Below the pieces are notes generated by a model that had not been told where the DNA came from, did not search any database, and was given only the letters and a program-made list of their open reading frames with translations. A stretch of 64,000 bases of DNA from Pacificimonas sp963710205. Lineage in GTDB: Bacteria; Pseudomonadota; Alphaproteobacteria; Sphingomonadales; Sphingomonadaceae. The stretch's first letter is position 1. Each line of letters begins with the position of its first letter. Made by a program: the position numbers and the translations under genes. This document shows positions 9,427-18,273 of the stretch, in pieces. The DNA is taken from NCBI GenBank assembly GCA_963710205.1, contig CAVPZG010000001.1, forward strand, positions 265,529-329,528, given 5' to 3'.

Positions 9427-10794
9427 TTACTCGACGTCGAAGGTGGCGGTGATGCTCGTGCTGCCATTTGCAGGCACGGCGACCTTCCACGTGACACGCT
9501 CGGCAGAAGGACGCGTACTTCTCTGGCTTTCGCGAACGATTTTGGTTTCGCCATAAAGCTCCGTCTGACTGACCCAGACGCTGACTGGCTCGGGCCGCGC
9601 GTTCGTCACTTCATACTGCATGACATAGCGCTCAGTATCACCGCGATCCTCCTGTTCGAGGAGCGTCGGCTTCACCTTCACATCGAACGCGTCGCCGGTT
9701 CTAAGTTCTATTTCGGAGCCCGCCGGCGTGTGGCCAATGGTGTTTTCGCCGATGAACTGCGGCTGGCCCGCCGCGTCGCGCATGTAGACGCGTACCGTAC
9801 CCGCCGGAAGCTCGCGCCCCAGGCCGCCCGTCTGGCTGTTCGAAAAAGCGAGGAAACTACCCGCCGGAACGGGGTCTTCGTTCGTCTCGAGGTCCTCTAT
9901 GTCGACGATATAGACATTGTCGGCGCGGCCATCCGAAATGTCGAGGAACGACACCTGCTTCGTCTGCGCGGAAGCAATGGTGGTGCGCTCGGCCAACGGG
10001 TAGAGATAATAGTCGCCAAGCCGTTCGGCGCTGCCCGATTCCGTACCGGCGTCACGCATGCCTGACGCCGGTGGCGGCGGAGCGTAAGAGCGGCGCTGAC
10101 CCTGTTCCGTTTGCGGACTACCCGCAACCAGCAGTGTTTCGGCATTGTCGTAGGTCGTGCCGCTGTTGTTCGTCAGCGTGATCCAGCCCTGCAGGTCTAT
10201 GCTCCCCTTCGCGCGGTCGAACAGCGCGACATAGTCCGCCTGCCAGCCGAGCCCGGGGGTCAGGTAGCTGAGCGTGACCGGACGGCGACCCGCGCGGGCG
10301 GAGTCCATGGTTACGGACAATGTGGGGCGCGCACGCAGATTGGGCGGCACACGGTCAAAGATGACGCGGGCGGGCAGGCCGTCGTCGCGCAGCACCTCGA
10401 CATGATCGCCGACCTGCATGACGATGCCGCCATTCGCGGCCAGAACCTTGGCGGTCTCGCGCGTTTCAACGCCCGTCGCCGGGTTGGTGCGCACGATGCC
10501 GATCGTGCTGCCGACCGCCTTTTCCATCAGCTTGTCCGGGCTGAGGAGATCATAGTCGAAATTCTGTTCGACGATACCGATCCCGTCCCCCGACAGCTGC
10601 ACGGTTTCGGCGCGGATCTGCGCGGACACACCGGGAAAGCTTTCCGTGACGCGGCCCTGCGGCAGGTCGATCTGGCGGACATCCTCGATGAGCGCGATGT
10701 TGTTGTTGTAGATGGTGACGCTGACGTCGCCGGGTTCTGCCGCCATGGTCGGCGCGGCAGCCAGGACGAACATGATCGGCAGAATATGGCGCAT
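9427..10794 (-). CDS. DUF4139 domain protein (second copy)
   Basis: A 455 aa exported protein starting at ATG 10794 with the signal peptide MRHILPIMFVLAAAPTMAAEP. DUF4139 features are TIYNNNIALIEDVRQIDLPQG near the N-terminus, RPVTLSYLTPGLGWQADYVALFD and the C-terminal YEVTNARPEPVSVWVSQ, each with a counterpart in the neighbouring paralogue. It lacks the proline run and the VVTGSRI insert. Longer translation from 10827 adds only 11 residues before the signal peptide and was not used. It probably lies in one operon with its paralogue, 85 bp downstream, and with the histidine kinase upstream. The biochemical role is unknown. Confidence 0.8.
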   Translation of the reverse strand: MRHILPIMFVLAAAPTMAAEPGDVSVTIYNNNIALIEDVRQIDLPQGRVTESFPGVSAQIRAETVQLSGDGIGIVEQNFDYDLLSPDKLMEKAVGSTIGIVRTNPATGVETRETAKVLAANGGIVMQVGDHVEVLRDDGLPARVIFDRVPPNLRARPTLSVTMDSARAGRRPVTLSYLTPGLGWQADYVALFDRAKGSIDLQGWITLTNNSGTTYDNAETLLVAGSPQTEQGQRRSYAPPPPASGMRDAGTESGSAERLGDYYLYPLAERTTIASAQTKQVSFLDISDGRADNVYIVDIEDLETNEDPVPAGSFLAFSNSQTGGLGRELPAGTVRVYMRDAAGQPQFIGENTIGHTPAGSEIELRTGDAFDVKVKPTLLEQEDRGDTERYVMQYEVTNARPEPVSVWVSQTELYGETKIVRESQRSTRPSAERVTWKVAVPANGSTSITATFDVE

Positions 10795-10808
10795 TTTACA
10801 CTCCGGAC

Positions 10809-11846
10809 TCAGGCGGGAAAATGACATTCGAAATGAAAACCGTCCTCGGTCAACTCTTCACGCTCGCGCGCCTTGAGAACGCCCATGCAATGCCTGATGA
10901 GGACCGAACCAAAGCCGGACGGCGCACCTTTCTGGCGTCTCTCGCGAAGCTCCGCCGACTGTGCGTCGCTATGGCTCCTGCCACACCAGTAGAGGGATAT
11001 GGTGTCGTCATTGCGGACCAGGCGTGTCTCAACGCCGTCGCCATGGTCGCTGAGCCCGCCATATTTCGCGCTGTTCGTCGCCAGTTCGTACACCAGCATG
11101 GCAAATGACGACGCCCGGTCATGGTCGACGGTGATCGCCTTGTCCGCATCGATCGTGATCTTGGCGACGTCCTTCCACGGCGCCAGCGCACTGTCGAGAA
11201 TCTGGAAGAGCGGTATCTGCGCCTCGTCCAGCCCGTCATCGATGGCATATTGCACCGCCAGGGTATGCGCCTCGCCCATCGCGGAAATCTGCGCCGAGAG
11301 GGTGTCGGCATAATCCTTGACGTCGGTGGCCGAGCGGCTGCCAATACGAACCAGAGCGGCGATAACGGCAAAGGCATTTTTCACCCTGTGGCTCATCTCC
11401 TGCGCGAGATGCTCCAGCTGCTCCTCATAATCATGCTGTTCGGAAATGTCGTAATTGACGCCGGTCAGTTCGAGGGCGTTCCCGGCATTGTCGCGCGCGG
11501 TAATCCGGCCCTGACCGGCGATATGTACGGTCTTTCCATCCGGACGTATGACGCGGAATTCCTCGTTATAATCACTGTCCGTTTCGATGGCGCGGCCCAC
11601 CGCTTCCCGCACGCGGCCCGCGTCATCGGGGTGCATGACGGCGAAAAACTCATCGACGGGGCGGCGCTTTTCGGGGTTCCTCAACCCGAAAAGCAGCCCA
11701 AGATTACGGTTGCCTATGGCCGTATCGCTGATGAAGTCCCAGCAAAACCAGGCCATGCCGCTGACATCCAGTGCCTGCTGTGCCTGTTCGCCGCTCAGCC
11801 GCTCGGCCGTGGGCGCCTCCCCCATTTTGTCGTCGTCCCGCATCAA
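10809..11846 (-). CDS. PAS-domain sensor histidine kinase, HWE/HisKA_2 type
   Basis: This 345 aa protein has no membrane segments, so it is probably a cytosolic sensor kinase. An N-terminal PAS domain (about residues 25-135) ends with LELTGVNYDISEQHDYEEQLEHL. The phospho-acceptor region MSHRVKNAFAVIAAL places the likely His at residue 153. The ATP-binding N box is MLVYELATNSAKYGGL, and GFGSVLIRHC is a C-terminal glycine box. The HRVKN form is characteristic of HWE/HisKA_2 kinases, which in alphaproteobacteria often act in the general stress response. No response regulator lies beside it, so the partner is encoded elsewhere. The start is ATG at 11846. Confidence 0.85.
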   Translation of the reverse strand: MMRDDDKMGEAPTAERLSGEQAQQALDVSGMAWFCWDFISDTAIGNRNLGLLFGLRNPEKRRPVDEFFAVMHPDDAGRVREAVGRAIETDSDYNEEFRVIRPDGKTVHIAGQGRITARDNAGNALELTGVNYDISEQHDYEEQLEHLAQEMSHRVKNAFAVIAALVRIGSRSATDVKDYADTLSAQISAMGEAHTLAVQYAIDDGLDEAQIPLFQILDSALAPWKDVAKITIDADKAITVDHDRASSFAMLVYELATNSAKYGGLSDHGDGVETRLVRNDDTISLYWCGRSHSDAQSAELRERRQKGAPSGFGSVLIRHCMGVLKAREREELTEDGFHFECHFPA

Positions 11847-11953
11847 GTTGCCATAGCACCGCCTCAGGCCGAGGGGAATATGCGGAACTTCGCACCAAAG
11901 CCGCGATATTCCTGCTAACGAGCCCGGAAGCGGGGTGGACTGGAGATAGCGTC

Positions 11954-13179
11954 ATGACGACCGAGAAGGTGGAATTCAAAAACGCGCAGGGCGTCAAGCT
12001 GGCGGGCGCGCTGGAGCTGCCCCCTGGTGCCATCAGGGGCGCGGCGCTGTTCGCGCACTGTTTCACCTGCACGGCGCAAAGCCGGGGCGCGACCCGTATC
12101 ACACGCGCCCTGGCGCGGATCGGAATCGCCACACTGCGCTTTGATTTCACCGGGCTGGGCGGCAGTGAGGGCGATTTCGCCAATGGCGGCTTCATGTCGG
12201 ACGTGGATGATATTGTCAGCGCATCGGCATGGCTGCAGGACTGGTGCCGCAAATGACCCCGGGTGACCCCGGCGACGGGCTGATCCTGATCGGCCACAGT
12301 CTGGGCGGGGCCGCCGTTCTGGCCGCCGCGCACCGCATCCCGCATGTCGATGCCATCGCCACCATCGGCGCCCCCGCCGATGTCCCGCATGTGCTGGACC
12401 GGATCGAAGGCGACCTTGATGCCATTCGCCGCGATGGAGAAGGCCAGGTCGACATTGGCGGGCGGCCCTTCACCATCGGCGCGAAATTCATTGACAGCGT
12501 CAAGGACGCCGACCTGCTGGAAGGCGTGGCAAAACTCAGGAAGCCGCTCCTCATCATGCACTCGCCCGTCGACAATATCGTCGGGGTCGAGAATGCGCGC
12601 GCGCTTTATGAGGCGGCGAAACATCCGAAATCCTATGTCAGCCTGGACGATGCCGATCATCTGATGCTGAAGGAACGCGATGCGGCCTATGCCGCCAACG
12701 TCATCGCCGCCTGGGCCGAACGGTACCTGCCGCCAGCAGCGGAGGCGCATGAGGAGGGTGTCGTCGCTGAAACCGGACACGGAAAGTTCGGCACGCAGGT
12801 CCATGCCGGAGCGCACAGCTGGACCGCCGACGAGCCCAAATCCTATGGCGGCGATGACAGCGGGCCGACGCCCTATGACCATCTGCTTGCCGCGCTTGGC
12901 ACCTGCACCGCGATGACCCTGAAATTCTATGCAGATCGGGAGAATATCCCGATGATCCGTGCCCGCGTATCGCTGACCCACGAACGCAATCATGCGCATG
13001 ACAGCGAACATGCGCATGAGAAGGGGTCCGCCATGCAGGCGATCCACCGCCGCATCGAACTGTTCGGCGACCTGTCAGCCGCCGAGCGCGCGCAGTTGAT
13101 GGCGATCGCCGACCGATGCCCCGTACACAAGACCCTGGAAGGCGAACTGCACGTTCATTCAGAGCTGGTCGGCGACTAG
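11954..13179 (+). CDS. Alpha/beta hydrolase-OsmC fusion protein, one frameshift
   Basis: Two overlapping plus-strand ORFs (to 12256, and 12229-13179) form one protein of about 408 aa. The N half is an alpha/beta hydrolase: LFAHCFTCTAQS, FDFTGLGGSEGDF, then LILIGHSLGGAAVLAAAH with the nucleophile Ser. LLIMHSPVDNIVG and DDADHLM supply the acid and His. The C half is OsmC-like: GPTPYDHLLAALGTCTAMTLKFYA and a second Cys in DRCPVHKTLEGEL, the thiol pair that reduces organic hydroperoxides. This fusion is a known family in proteobacteria. The frame breaks at AAATGA (12251-12256), where one missing A would restore reading. Homopolymer error is the simplest reading. Confidence 0.85.
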
Positions 13180-13185
13180 GCGGCG

Positions 13186-13872
13186 TCAGGCCTTCAGTGC
13201 CGCCATGACCAGCTTGGCGACTTCGCCCGCCGATTGCGGGTTCTGGCCCGTGATCAGATTGTCATCGCTGACGGCAAAAGATTCGAAATCCGGGCCTGAC
13301 CGATAGTCCGCGCCCAGTTCCTTCAGGCGGGTTTCAAGGAGGAATGGCACGGCATCGGTCAGACCCACGGCCTCTTCCTCACTATTGGTAAAGCCCGCCA
13401 CCTTGCGGCCCTTGATCGATGGCGTGCCATCGCTGGACTTTGCCGACACCAGACCGGCGGGGCCGTGACAAACGGCCGAGATGACCTTGCCGTTCTCGAT
13501 CCGCCGCGCGACGAGCGCTGCCAGCGCGTCGGAGCCCGGATAGTCGAACATGGTCCCGTGCCCGCCGGGCAGGAAGACAGCGTCGTAATCGGCATCGTCC
13601 AGGGTATCGAAGCGCGGGGTCTCCTTCACCAAACGCTGCAAGGCCTCGTCCTCATGGTAGCGCTTTACGGAGTCCGCAGGTTCCCCGTCGTCACTGGTGC
13701 TGCGCGGGTCGATTGGGATTTCGCCGCCATCGATGGACGCCAGCGTCACCTTCGCACCGGCGTCACGGAAGGCGTAATAGGGCGTGGTCAGCTCCTCCAG
13801 CCAGATGCCGGTAGGTTCGTCCCTGTCGTCCATCGTTGCGGCTGATGTTGCGATAATGAGGATCTTGGTCAT
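13186..13872 (-). CDS. DJ-1/PfpI family protein (class I glutamine amidotransferase-like)
   Basis: A 228 aa protein with the flavodoxin-like DJ-1/PfpI fold. ILIIATSAA opens the fold, DYDAVFLPGGHGTMFDYPG places the conserved Glu/Gly elements, and ISAVCHGPAGLVSA contains the nucleophilic Cys in the usual AxCHGPA elbow. The length and the ELTTPYYAFRDAGAKVTLASIDGG segment fit the Hsp31/YhbO-like branch, reported as glyoxalases or deglycases. The exact activity is not settled from sequence. It converges on the OsmC fusion gene, six bases apart. Together with that gene it suggests a locus for oxidant or carbonyl stress. The start is ATG at 13872. Confidence 0.88.
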   Translation of the reverse strand: MTKILIIATSAATMDDRDEPTGIWLEELTTPYYAFRDAGAKVTLASIDGGEIPIDPRSTSDDGEPADSVKRYHEDEALQRLVKETPRFDTLDDADYDAVFLPGGHGTMFDYPGSDALAALVARRIENGKVISAVCHGPAGLVSAKSSDGTPSIKGRKVAGFTNSEEEAVGLTDAVPFLLETRLKELGADYRSGPDFESFAVSDDNLITGQNPQSAGEVAKLVMAALKA

Positions 13873-13942
13873 GGAGGCTCCTGAATATGGGTGTTCAGGA
13901 CAGGAACGTGCGGCGACGGGAAAGGTGTCCGTCGCTCTTGGC

Positions 13943-15451
13943 TTAACTCACCGGCGGTCGGCGGCGGTAGCTGAGCGCCTCCGCCACATGTACCCGGCCC
14001 ACGGTTTCCGCGCCCGCCAGGTCGGCGATGGTGCGGGCGACCTTCAGCACGCGGTGGTAGCTGCGCGCCGTGAGCCGCATGGCCTCGGCGGCCTTTGCAA
14101 GGAGTTCGCGTCCGGAGTCGTCGGGGGTGGCGACCTGCTCGAGAAGCTTGCCGTCCGCCTCGGCATTGGTGCGGACGGTTTCACATTCATAGCGTTTCGA
14201 CTGGATGGCGCGGGCGGCGGCGATTCTGGCGGCGACTTCGGCGCTGCCCTCGGCAGGCGGCGGCATGGTGAGGTCAGCGGCTGTGACGGGCTCGACCTCC
14301 ACATGCAGGTCGATCCGGTCGAGGAGCGGCCCCGAGATTTTCGCCTGATAGTCGGCGGCGCAGCGGGGGGCGCGGGAACAGGCGAGCTCGGCGTCCCCCA
14401 GATGGCCGCAGCGGCACGGGTTCATCGCCGCGATCAGCTGAACGCGGGCGGGATAGGTGACGTGCATGGCCGCGCGGGCGACGCTGATCTCTCCCGTTTC
14501 CAGCGGCTGACGAAGGCTGTCCAATGTGCGGCGGTCGAATTCGGGGAGTTCGTCGAGGAACAGGATACCGAGATGCGCAAGGCTGACCTCGCCGGGGCGC
14601 GCCTTCTGACCGCCGCCGACGAGCGCCGGCATGGACGCGCTGTGATGCGGTGCGCGGAAGGGGCGCTGGCGGATGAGCTGCCCCGCCTCCAGCGTGCCTG
14701 CGACGGACGCGACCATGGACACTTCCAGCGCTTCGGCGGGAGTCAATTGCGGCAGAATTCCAGGAAGCGTGGCGGCCATCAGCGACTTGCCCGCACCGGG
14801 CGGACCGTTCATCAGCAGGTTGTGCCCGCCCGCCGCGGCGATCTCGAGCGCACGCTTCGCGGTTTCCTGGCCTTTCACGGCGTTGAGATCCGGGGCGGAC
14901 GGGGCCTCTGCCGCCTCGGCACGCTGCGGCGGGCTTAGGATCTGCGTACCCTTGAAATGGTTGAGCAGTTCGAGAAGGCCGGGTGCGGCCAGCACTTCGA
15001 TCCGGCCGGCCCAAGCCGCCTCGCCGCCCTGCGCGGCCGGACAGATGAGGCCGAGATCGTGGGAACTGGCATGGAGCGCCGCAAGTAACACGCCGGGCAC
15101 ATTGGCACAGCGGCCGTCCAGGCCAAGCTCGCCGACGATCAGATATTCAGCGAGCTGCTCCGGATCCACAATGCCCATGGCGGCGAGCAGACCGAGCGCG
15201 ATGGGGAGGTCGTAATGCGAGCCTTCCTTCGGCAGGTCGGCGGGGCTGAGATTGACGGTGATGCGCTGGAAGGGAAGGGCGAGGCCGATACCCGAAAGCG
15301 CAGCGCGCACGCGCTCCTGCGATTCCGCGACCGCCTTGTCGGCGAGACCGACGATGGAGAATTTCTGGCCACCCTTGGCGATCTGAACCTGCACGTCCAC
15401 GGTGCGGGCCTCAAGCCCCAGAAAAGCAACGGTTGTAACGTGCGCGACCAT
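13943..15451 (-). CDS. comM: YifB/ComM family Mg-chelatase-like AAA+ ATPase
   Basis: A 502 aa AAA+ protein. The N-terminal region (TVAFLGLEARTVDVQVQIAKG, FSIVGLADKAVAESQERVRAAL) is a Lon-like S5 fold. Walker A is GPPGAGKSLMAATLPGIL (about residues 216-233). Walker B is ILFLDELPEF, and NPCRCGHLG is the conserved Cys pair of the family. The C-terminal SYHRVLKVARTIADL is the Mg-chelatase-like tail. ComM proteins act as branch-migration helicases in natural transformation in some bacteria; whether this strain is competent is unknown. The gene stands alone on the minus strand; the ATG at 15451 fits the family N-terminus. Confidence 0.92.
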   Translation of the reverse strand: MVAHVTTVAFLGLEARTVDVQVQIAKGGQKFSIVGLADKAVAESQERVRAALSGIGLALPFQRITVNLSPADLPKEGSHYDLPIALGLLAAMGIVDPEQLAEYLIVGELGLDGRCANVPGVLLAALHASSHDLGLICPAAQGGEAAWAGRIEVLAAPGLLELLNHFKGTQILSPPQRAEAAEAPSAPDLNAVKGQETAKRALEIAAAGGHNLLMNGPPGAGKSLMAATLPGILPQLTPAEALEVSMVASVAGTLEAGQLIRQRPFRAPHHSASMPALVGGGQKARPGEVSLAHLGILFLDELPEFDRRTLDSLRQPLETGEISVARAAMHVTYPARVQLIAAMNPCRCGHLGDAELACSRAPRCAADYQAKISGPLLDRIDLHVEVEPVTAADLTMPPPAEGSAEVAARIAAARAIQSKRYECETVRTNAEADGKLLEQVATPDDSGRELLAKAAEAMRLTARSYHRVLKVARTIADLAGAETVGRVHVAEALSYRRRPPVS

Positions 15452-15555
15452 GCATCCCCCTTGTTCCGGGTCCGTTAGCGACCCGCATCATGCAAAGTCC
15501 ATGAAGATTTATTGCATAGGATTGAAAAGCGGGCGCACTTGCCTGATTTGAGGGT

Positions 15556-15876
15556 ATGCCCAACCGCCTCGACCATGTGGAACTGCGCGTAGAGATACGT
15601 CCTCCGCGCCCTGCATGGCGGCGCTGGTCGGAGCTTGTCGCAGGCGTCATCCTGTGCATTTTGGCACCGCCCATTGGGGGACTGGCGCCAGGACCGCTGG
15701 GCTTTGCCGGCTTTGCGCTTGGCCTCACGCTGATCCTGAGAAATTCGCGCTGGGCGAAGAAACGCTATGTCTGGTTCGTGCGGCGCTGGCCGAAATGGGG
15801 ACGCTGGTCGGACTGGCTGCTACGCCGCGGCCCCCGTCCCTTTGGCGCGCCATCTCTTGATGAGTATCGGAAGTAG
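15556..15876 (+). CDS. Small PGPGW-type membrane protein
   Basis: A 106 aa protein with one or two hydrophobic segments (LVAGVILCILAPPIGGL and GPLGFAGFALGLTLIL) around the short PGPLGF turn, followed by a basic, tryptophan-rich tail (KKRYVWFVRRWPKWGRWSDW). This resembles the PGPGW family of putative membrane proteins, whose function is unknown. It lies between comM and the convergent TVP38 gene, whose 3' end it overlaps by 57 bp. The start is ATG at 15556, 105 bases from the divergent comM start. Confidence 0.6.
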   Translation: MPNRLDHVELRVEIRPPRPAWRRWSELVAGVILCILAPPIGGLAPGPLGFAGFALGLTLILRNSRWAKKRYVWFVRRWPKWGRWSDWLLRRGPRPFGAPSLDEYRK

Positions 15877-16551
15877 CGCAAGGAAGGCCAGACCGATGAT
15901 GGGCAGCAGCACCTTCGGATCGGTCAATACACCTGTCAGGCTGAGCGCGTCGCCGCGCCGGATGATGGCGTCCGCACCCGCGCCGATGCTTGCGAATACG
16001 AACGTGCCGGGGATGATGCCAAGCCCTGTCGCGGTCGCATAAGGCGCCGTCCTCATACCGAAAAGGCCCGCAGCGATGTTGACGAGGAAGAACGGAAATG
16101 CGGGCACGAGCCGCAGGAAGAGGAGGTAGTTGAAGGCGTCCTTTTCGAAGCCCGCCTGCAGTTTCTGGACGCGCGGCCCCGCCTTGGCGCGCAGGGTTTC
16201 GGCAAAGGCTGAACGTGCGGCCAGAAAGACGATGACCGCACCCGCCGTGGCACCGATCACCGTAAGGCTGCCGCCGATCAGCGTCCCGAACAGAAGCCCG
16301 CCCGCGATTGTGAGCGGCGCCGCACCCGGCACACTGATGGCGACGACCGTGGCATAGATCGCCATGTAGATGAGCGCCGCCGTGACGAGATTGGCGGCGA
16401 CGAAGCCGGTCAGGGTCTCATATTGCGCGCTGAGATAAGTGAAGCTGAGATACTGACTGCCGCCGAGCGCGAAGAAGAGTGCGAGACCGGCGACCAGAAT
16501 GGCGATGGGCGCGAAACGGCGAAGTCGCGGGGCGGCGCTGTCATTCGGCAT
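15820..16551 (-). CDS. TVP38/TMEM64 (DedA-like) membrane protein
   Basis: A 243 aa inner-membrane protein with about six hydrophobic segments. The core VVAISVPGAAPLTIAGGLLFGTLIGGSL and LLFLRLVPAFPFFLVNIAAGLFGMR are hallmark sequences of the VTT/SNARE-associated (TVP38/TMEM64) domain. Members act in lipid scrambling or undecaprenyl-phosphate/ion transport, so the precise role here is open. Its stop region overlaps the convergent PGPGW gene by 57 bp, and its start overlaps the end of the upstream DUF547 gene by 11 bp, suggesting co-transcription with DUF547. Confidence 0.85.
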   Translation of the reverse strand: MPNDSAAPRLRRFAPIAILVAGLALFFALGGSQYLSFTYLSAQYETLTGFVAANLVTAALIYMAIYATVVAISVPGAAPLTIAGGLLFGTLIGGSLTVIGATAGAVIVFLAARSAFAETLRAKAGPRVQKLQAGFEKDAFNYLLFLRLVPAFPFFLVNIAAGLFGMRTAPYATATGLGIIPGTFVFASIGAGADAIIRRGDALSLTGVLTDPKVLLPIIGLAFLALLPILIKRWRAKGTGAAA

Positions 16552-17362
16552 CGTTCAGGTCCCAGTCGTAGTGCGTGTCATCCCAGTCTGTCCGGTTGCG
16601 CAGCGCTGCCCGCAGATCCGGTTCCGCAAAGCGCGCGGCATGACGGAATACACCCGCCTTGCCGCCGAAATCGGCGCTGTACCAGCTATAGATGCTGGAT
16701 ACGGTCAGGTCGCCATCCTTGATATGAAAGGCGCGGGGATGATTGATGAAGGCACGGGCGGCGGCGTCGAGCTGGGCCTCGAGACTGTCGGCCGAATAGG
16801 CGGTCGCTGCCAGGTCTGGACAGCCAATAGAGGCGCAGTTGAGTGCATAATGTACGCGCGGATCGTCGAAAATGGGCCGCAATATGCGGTGCTCTATATC
16901 CCCCAGCGACATGTCCACGCCGTCAACGGTCAATATGTTCCTGTTCCACGGGCCCGTCCGGAAAATGCCGCCATGGATCTTGCGGATGGTGGAGACGGGA
17001 TAATGTTTCAGCACAAGCTCTATCGTCGCGGCATTGTAGAGATTGATCCAGTACGCCTTTTGCTGCGCGCGTGTCATCGCGGTCGGTTTCGCCGCCTCCA
17101 GCGCATTGACGAAGCGGGTGAGCGCGGCCCTGTCGGCCCTGGTCACGGCGGCGTAGTTGACGCGCGTGCCGCCGTCCCTCGCCGTCACCAGATAGCGCGA
17201 CAGGAAATTGGTCCAGACGCGGGTATCCTGCACCGCACCGCTGCCGCTGGCGGTCCATCTGTCCCACGTTTCCGCGTCGGGAATGAATGCGGATTGAATC
17301 TGTGCCATCGTGGAGCCTGCCAAGGCCATGCTGACCGCCAGTGCAACGAATATCTGTTTCAT
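16541..17362 (-). CDS. Exported DUF547 protein
   Basis: This 273 aa protein has a signal peptide (IFVALAVSMALAGSTMA) and the DUF547 core: QKAYWINLYNAATIELVLKHYP and PRVHYALNCASIGCPDLAATAY. The latter holds a conserved Cys pair and resembles a papain-like or transglutaminase-like pocket. No function has been demonstrated for the domain. The start is ATG at 17362. The gene is divergent from rpmH across a 169 bp intergenic region. It overlaps the TVP38 gene by 11 bp, so the two probably form a membrane/periplasm pair. Confidence 0.85.
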   Translation of the reverse strand: MKQIFVALAVSMALAGSTMAQIQSAFIPDAETWDRWTASGSGAVQDTRVWTNFLSRYLVTARDGGTRVNYAAVTRADRAALTRFVNALEAAKPTAMTRAQQKAYWINLYNAATIELVLKHYPVSTIRKIHGGIFRTGPWNRNILTVDGVDMSLGDIEHRILRPIFDDPRVHYALNCASIGCPDLAATAYSADSLEAQLDAAARAFINHPRAFHIKDGDLTVSSIYSWYSADFGGKAGVFRHAARFAEPDLRAALRNRTDWDDTHYDWDLNDAE

Positions 17363-17421
17363 ATGAGAAGTTACGCCTGCAGTCGCCGCAGGGTTACGCG
17401 GACGGTCGACGGCGCCGCCGA

Positions 17422-17450
17422 TTGACTCATTCGTGCCTGCCGCCTATGTC
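17422..17450 (+). promoter_or_regulatory. Candidate promoter of the rpmH-rnpA operon
   Basis: TTGACT (17422-17427) and TATGTC (17445-17450) are separated by 17 bases, about 80 bases upstream of rpmH. The -35 is close to the alphaproteobacterial CTTGAC form; the -10 is weaker (CTATGT). It is the best candidate in the 169 bp between the divergent DUF547 and rpmH genes. Confidence 0.35.
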
Positions 17451-17531
17451 AGCAGGCAATGCGGCCCCTACCCGCGAGTTTACTCGGCGGCTGGTGGCCT
17501 TTTTCTTTTGTCTATTATCAGGTGATGTCAG

Positions 17532-17666
17532 ATGAAGCGCACGTTTCAGCCCTCCAACCTTGTCCGCAAGCGTCGTCACGGCTTTCGCGCCCGGATGGCC
17601 ACGAAGTCGGGCCGCGCGCTGATCGCCCGCCGCCGCGCAAAGGGCCGCGCAAAGCTGAGCGCCTAG
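17532..17666 (+). CDS. rpmH: 50S ribosomal protein L34
   Basis: This 44-residue, highly basic protein is L34 from end to end: it starts MKRTFQPSNLVRKRRHGFRAR and ends GRAKLSA. L34 is a small component of the large ribosomal subunit. The gene is followed by rnpA, yidD, yidC and engB, the conserved bacterial order that links ribosome assembly, RNase P and membrane protein insertion. The ATG at 17532 fits the family start exactly. It is too short to be found by length-based ORF screens. Confidence 0.97.
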   Translation: MKRTFQPSNLVRKRRHGFRARMATKSGRALIARRRAKGRAKLSA

Positions 17667-17701
17667 CCGCCAGCGGCCGCGGGCGTTTGTCAGGCCCGGA
17701 T

Positions 17702-18046
17702 ATGTCGCAGGTTTTGGAAAAGCTTCGCAAGCGCAAGGACTTTCTCGCTGCCAACAGGGGCGCGCGCGCTGCGACTGATTCGTTCGTGTTGCTGATGCAC
17801 CCTCGGAAGGACGATAGCGATATGGTGCGCATCGGCTTCACCGTCACCAAGAAAATCGGCAATGCCGTCACGCGCAACCGGCTGAAGCGCCGCCTGCGGG
17901 CGGCCGCGCGGGACGTGCTGGTCGACGCTGCCCCAAAGGGGGCCGATATCGTGCTGATCGGCAGGGCGGGCGGCCTCACCATGCCCTATGCGAAGCTGAC
18001 GCGCGACTTGGAGAAGGCCGTGCCCCGCGCCGGGATGAAGCTGTGA
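17702..18046 (+). CDS. rnpA: Ribonuclease P protein component
   Basis: This 114 aa basic protein binds the RNase P RNA and helps remove 5' leaders from tRNA precursors. The family signature is clear: RIGFTVTKKIGNAVTRNRLKRRLR, containing the RNR motif. The N-terminal LRKRKDFLAANRG is also typical. I use ATG at 17702, 35 bases after the rpmH stop; upstream in-frame sequence is out of character for the family. The stop overlaps the yidD start (GTGA, 18043-18046), so the genes are translationally coupled. The RNase P RNA gene itself was not seen in this window. Confidence 0.95.
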   Translation: MSQVLEKLRKRKDFLAANRGARAATDSFVLLMHPRKDDSDMVRIGFTVTKKIGNAVTRNRLKRRLRAAARDVLVDAAPKGADIVLIGRAGGLTMPYAKLTRDLEKAVPRAGMKL

Positions 18047-18273
18047 TTCGGGCTGCGCTGATCACCATCTTTCACGGCTGGCGGCGCTTCGTTTCACCGC
18101 TGTTGCCGCCAAGCTGCCGGTTTCAGCCCACCTGTTCGGCCTATGGTATCGAGGCGGTGACGCGCTATGGGGCGCTGAAGGGCGGCTGGCTGACACTGAA
18201 ACGGATTGGCCGCTGCCATCCATTTGGCGGTTCGGGACATGATCCCGTGCCGCATGATCATTCGGGGGTTTAA
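18043..18273 (+). CDS. yidD: Membrane protein insertion efficiency factor YidD
   Basis: A 76 aa protein with the YidD core: FVSPLLPPSCRFQPTCSAYGIEAVTRYGALKGGWLTLKRIGRCHPFGGSG. The three cysteines (SCRFQPTCS and RCHPF) are the family hallmark. YidD sits at the inner face of the membrane and assists YidC insertion. It starts with GTG overlapping the rnpA stop, and its TAA stop is directly followed by the GTG of yidC, so it is tightly coupled in the operon. Confidence 0.95.
   Translation: MIRAALITIFHGWRRFVSPLLPPSCRFQPTCSAYGIEAVTRYGALKGGWLTLKRIGRCHPFGGSGHDPVPHDHSGV

Noticed and set aside
11704..13047. 447 aa minus-strand ORF across the kinase and hydrolase genes
   Set aside because: It crosses two genes in the opposite frame and its amino acid composition does not look like a protein.
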